DNA of 23,439 bases from JBLHGU01 sp047615875 (GTDB taxonomy: Bacteria; Pseudomonadota; Gammaproteobacteria; Arenicellales; CAJQKF01). Below the pieces are notes generated by a model that made no database searches, was not told the DNA's origin, and was given only the letters and a program-made list of their open reading frames with translations. The DNA lies in assembly GCA_047615875.1 (NCBI GenBank), contig JBLHGU010000072.1, forward strand, positions 1-23,439, in the 5' to 3' direction. Made by a program: the position numbers and the translations under genes. Shown piece after piece: positions 22,911 through 23,439 of this stretch (its first letter is position 1; each line of letters opens with the position of its first letter).

Positions 22911-23001
22911 GTTAAATAAATCGGACACGCTTACTTCATAACTTAAGGGTGAGGCGTCGACTTCGTTACAATGATATTAGTACAAGTGGGAAGAAGAGTG
23001 A

Positions 23002-23207
23002 GGGCATTACCAAGTAAACTGCCAGGATTTAACAGAATCGGTAAATGAACACGTATAAACGACATAGATTTCCACTCGATATCATCAGCCATGCGGTTTG
23101 GCTGTATCATAGATTCAACTTGAGCCACTGTAATGATTGGCGTAGTGTCGTTGCATGATTCAAAGAAGTTGAATACTTCTGACACTAAGAAGTTAACTTG
23201 TCGATAC
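23002..23207 (+). mobile_element. IS6-family internal-deletion derivative (MITE-like)
   Basis: The element is about 206 bases long with both termini: left end GGGCATTACCAAGTAAACTG (from 23002) and right end AAGTTAACTTGTCGATAC (to 23207). Between them is a 37-codon frame, 23045-23158. Residues 1-30 (MNTYKRHRFPLDIISHAVWL, then YHRFNL) are the N-terminus of an IS6-family transposase, and the last eight (NDWRSVVA) its C-terminus, joined in frame. The whole catalytic core is absent, so it could move only if a full transposase acted in trans. No clear 8-base target duplication was seen. The rest of the gap (22911-23001 and 23208-23265) shows nothing recognisable. Confidence 0.65.
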
Positions 23208-23265
23208 TATTACCAGAGCTTAATTAGATAAATTGCAGTCCGGTTCATCCTAACCATATGCGAAA

Positions 23266-23439
23266 CTAAAACATCGGGGTCCACTGCATCATGTATTCAA
23301 GGCGGAGCCTTTTTTCGTCTTCGCTTTCATAGACTTCGCTTTGATCCATTGACTCGCTCCAATCACGAATTATGCCCACTAGACTCTTTTTACTGGGACT
23401 CATTTTCGTCACCATATCGTTCATTTGGCGCAAGCGCTT
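23266..23439 (-). CDS. Unrecognised protein, C-terminal 57 residues (partial)
   Basis: On the minus strand a frame is open from the window edge to a TAG at 23268-23266. It ends in VGIIRDWSESMDQSEVYESE and then DEKRLRLEYMMQWTPMF. The composition is charged, helical and protein-like, with no repeats. No ribosome site precedes the internal Met codons, so it is read as the end of a larger gene beginning outside the window. I do not recognise the family. Confidence 0.45.
   Translation of the reverse strand, partial: KRLRQMNDMVTKMSPSKKSLVGIIRDWSESMDQSEVYESEDEKRLRLEYMMQWTPMF

Noticed and set aside
22943..23185. 80-codon minus-strand frame across the mini IS element
   Set aside because: It is antisense to the transposase fragment and to the element ends, with no homology recognised.
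23299..23312. AAGGC GGA GCCTT followed by T residues, resembling a plus-strand terminator
   Set aside because: The stem is only 5 bp with a 3-base loop and lies inside the minus-strand partial coding frame, so chance is more likely.

Overview
The window comes from a Gram-negative bacterium, most likely a gammaproteobacterium. This is inferred from a two-partner secretion system that needs an outer membrane, the gene families present, and an IS6-type transposase remnant. Background base composition is mixed (about 43-47% GC in 60-base stretches counted by hand), but one segment inside the giant exoprotein gene rises to about 67%. No rRNA, tRNA, CRISPR array or intact transposase gene was seen.

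Layout, left to right. (A) 1-1631: the end of a TauD/TfdA-type dioxygenase and a complete FAD-dependent DAO-type oxidoreductase. (B) 2096-4812: a small cluster with a membrane protein of unknown function, TspO, a DUF523-DUF1722 (YbgA-type) protein and a conserved 166-residue protein overlapping it by 4 bases. Such genes often accompany photolyase in light- or stress-responsive clusters, but no photolyase is here. (C) 5455-16765: tpsB and tpsA, which overlap by 7 bases, a gene for a signal-peptide protein with two FecR-like halves that overlaps tpsA by 10 bases, and a convergent CHASE2-type class III adenylate cyclase. (D) 16973-22910: an SDR oxidoreductase and an M24 metallohydrolase on the minus strand, then a divergent cupin gene, a ParDE toxin-antitoxin pair, an AMP-forming acyl-CoA ligase and a crotonase-fold enzyme. 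(E) 23266-23439: the C-terminus of an unrecognised minus-strand gene.

The boundaries A/B, B/C, C/D and D/E all carry scars of one IS6-like element: left ends starting GGGCATTACC and right ends containing TTAACTTGTCGATAC. The copy at 23002-23207 keeps both ends and fuses about 30 N-terminal transposase codons to the last few codons. At A/B the scar abuts a C-terminal fragment that looks like a Wzz chain-length determinant. The locus therefore looks assembled and trimmed by IS6-type activity.

The most interesting system is block C: a TPS exoprotein co-transcribed with a double FecR protein and facing a CHASE2 cyclase. About 2.8 kb of the passenger region of tpsA has very different base composition and carries 18 repeats of about 43 residues centred on a SQN-like motif. 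This suggests that the passenger was exchanged between lineages while the secretion domain and C-terminus stayed resident.
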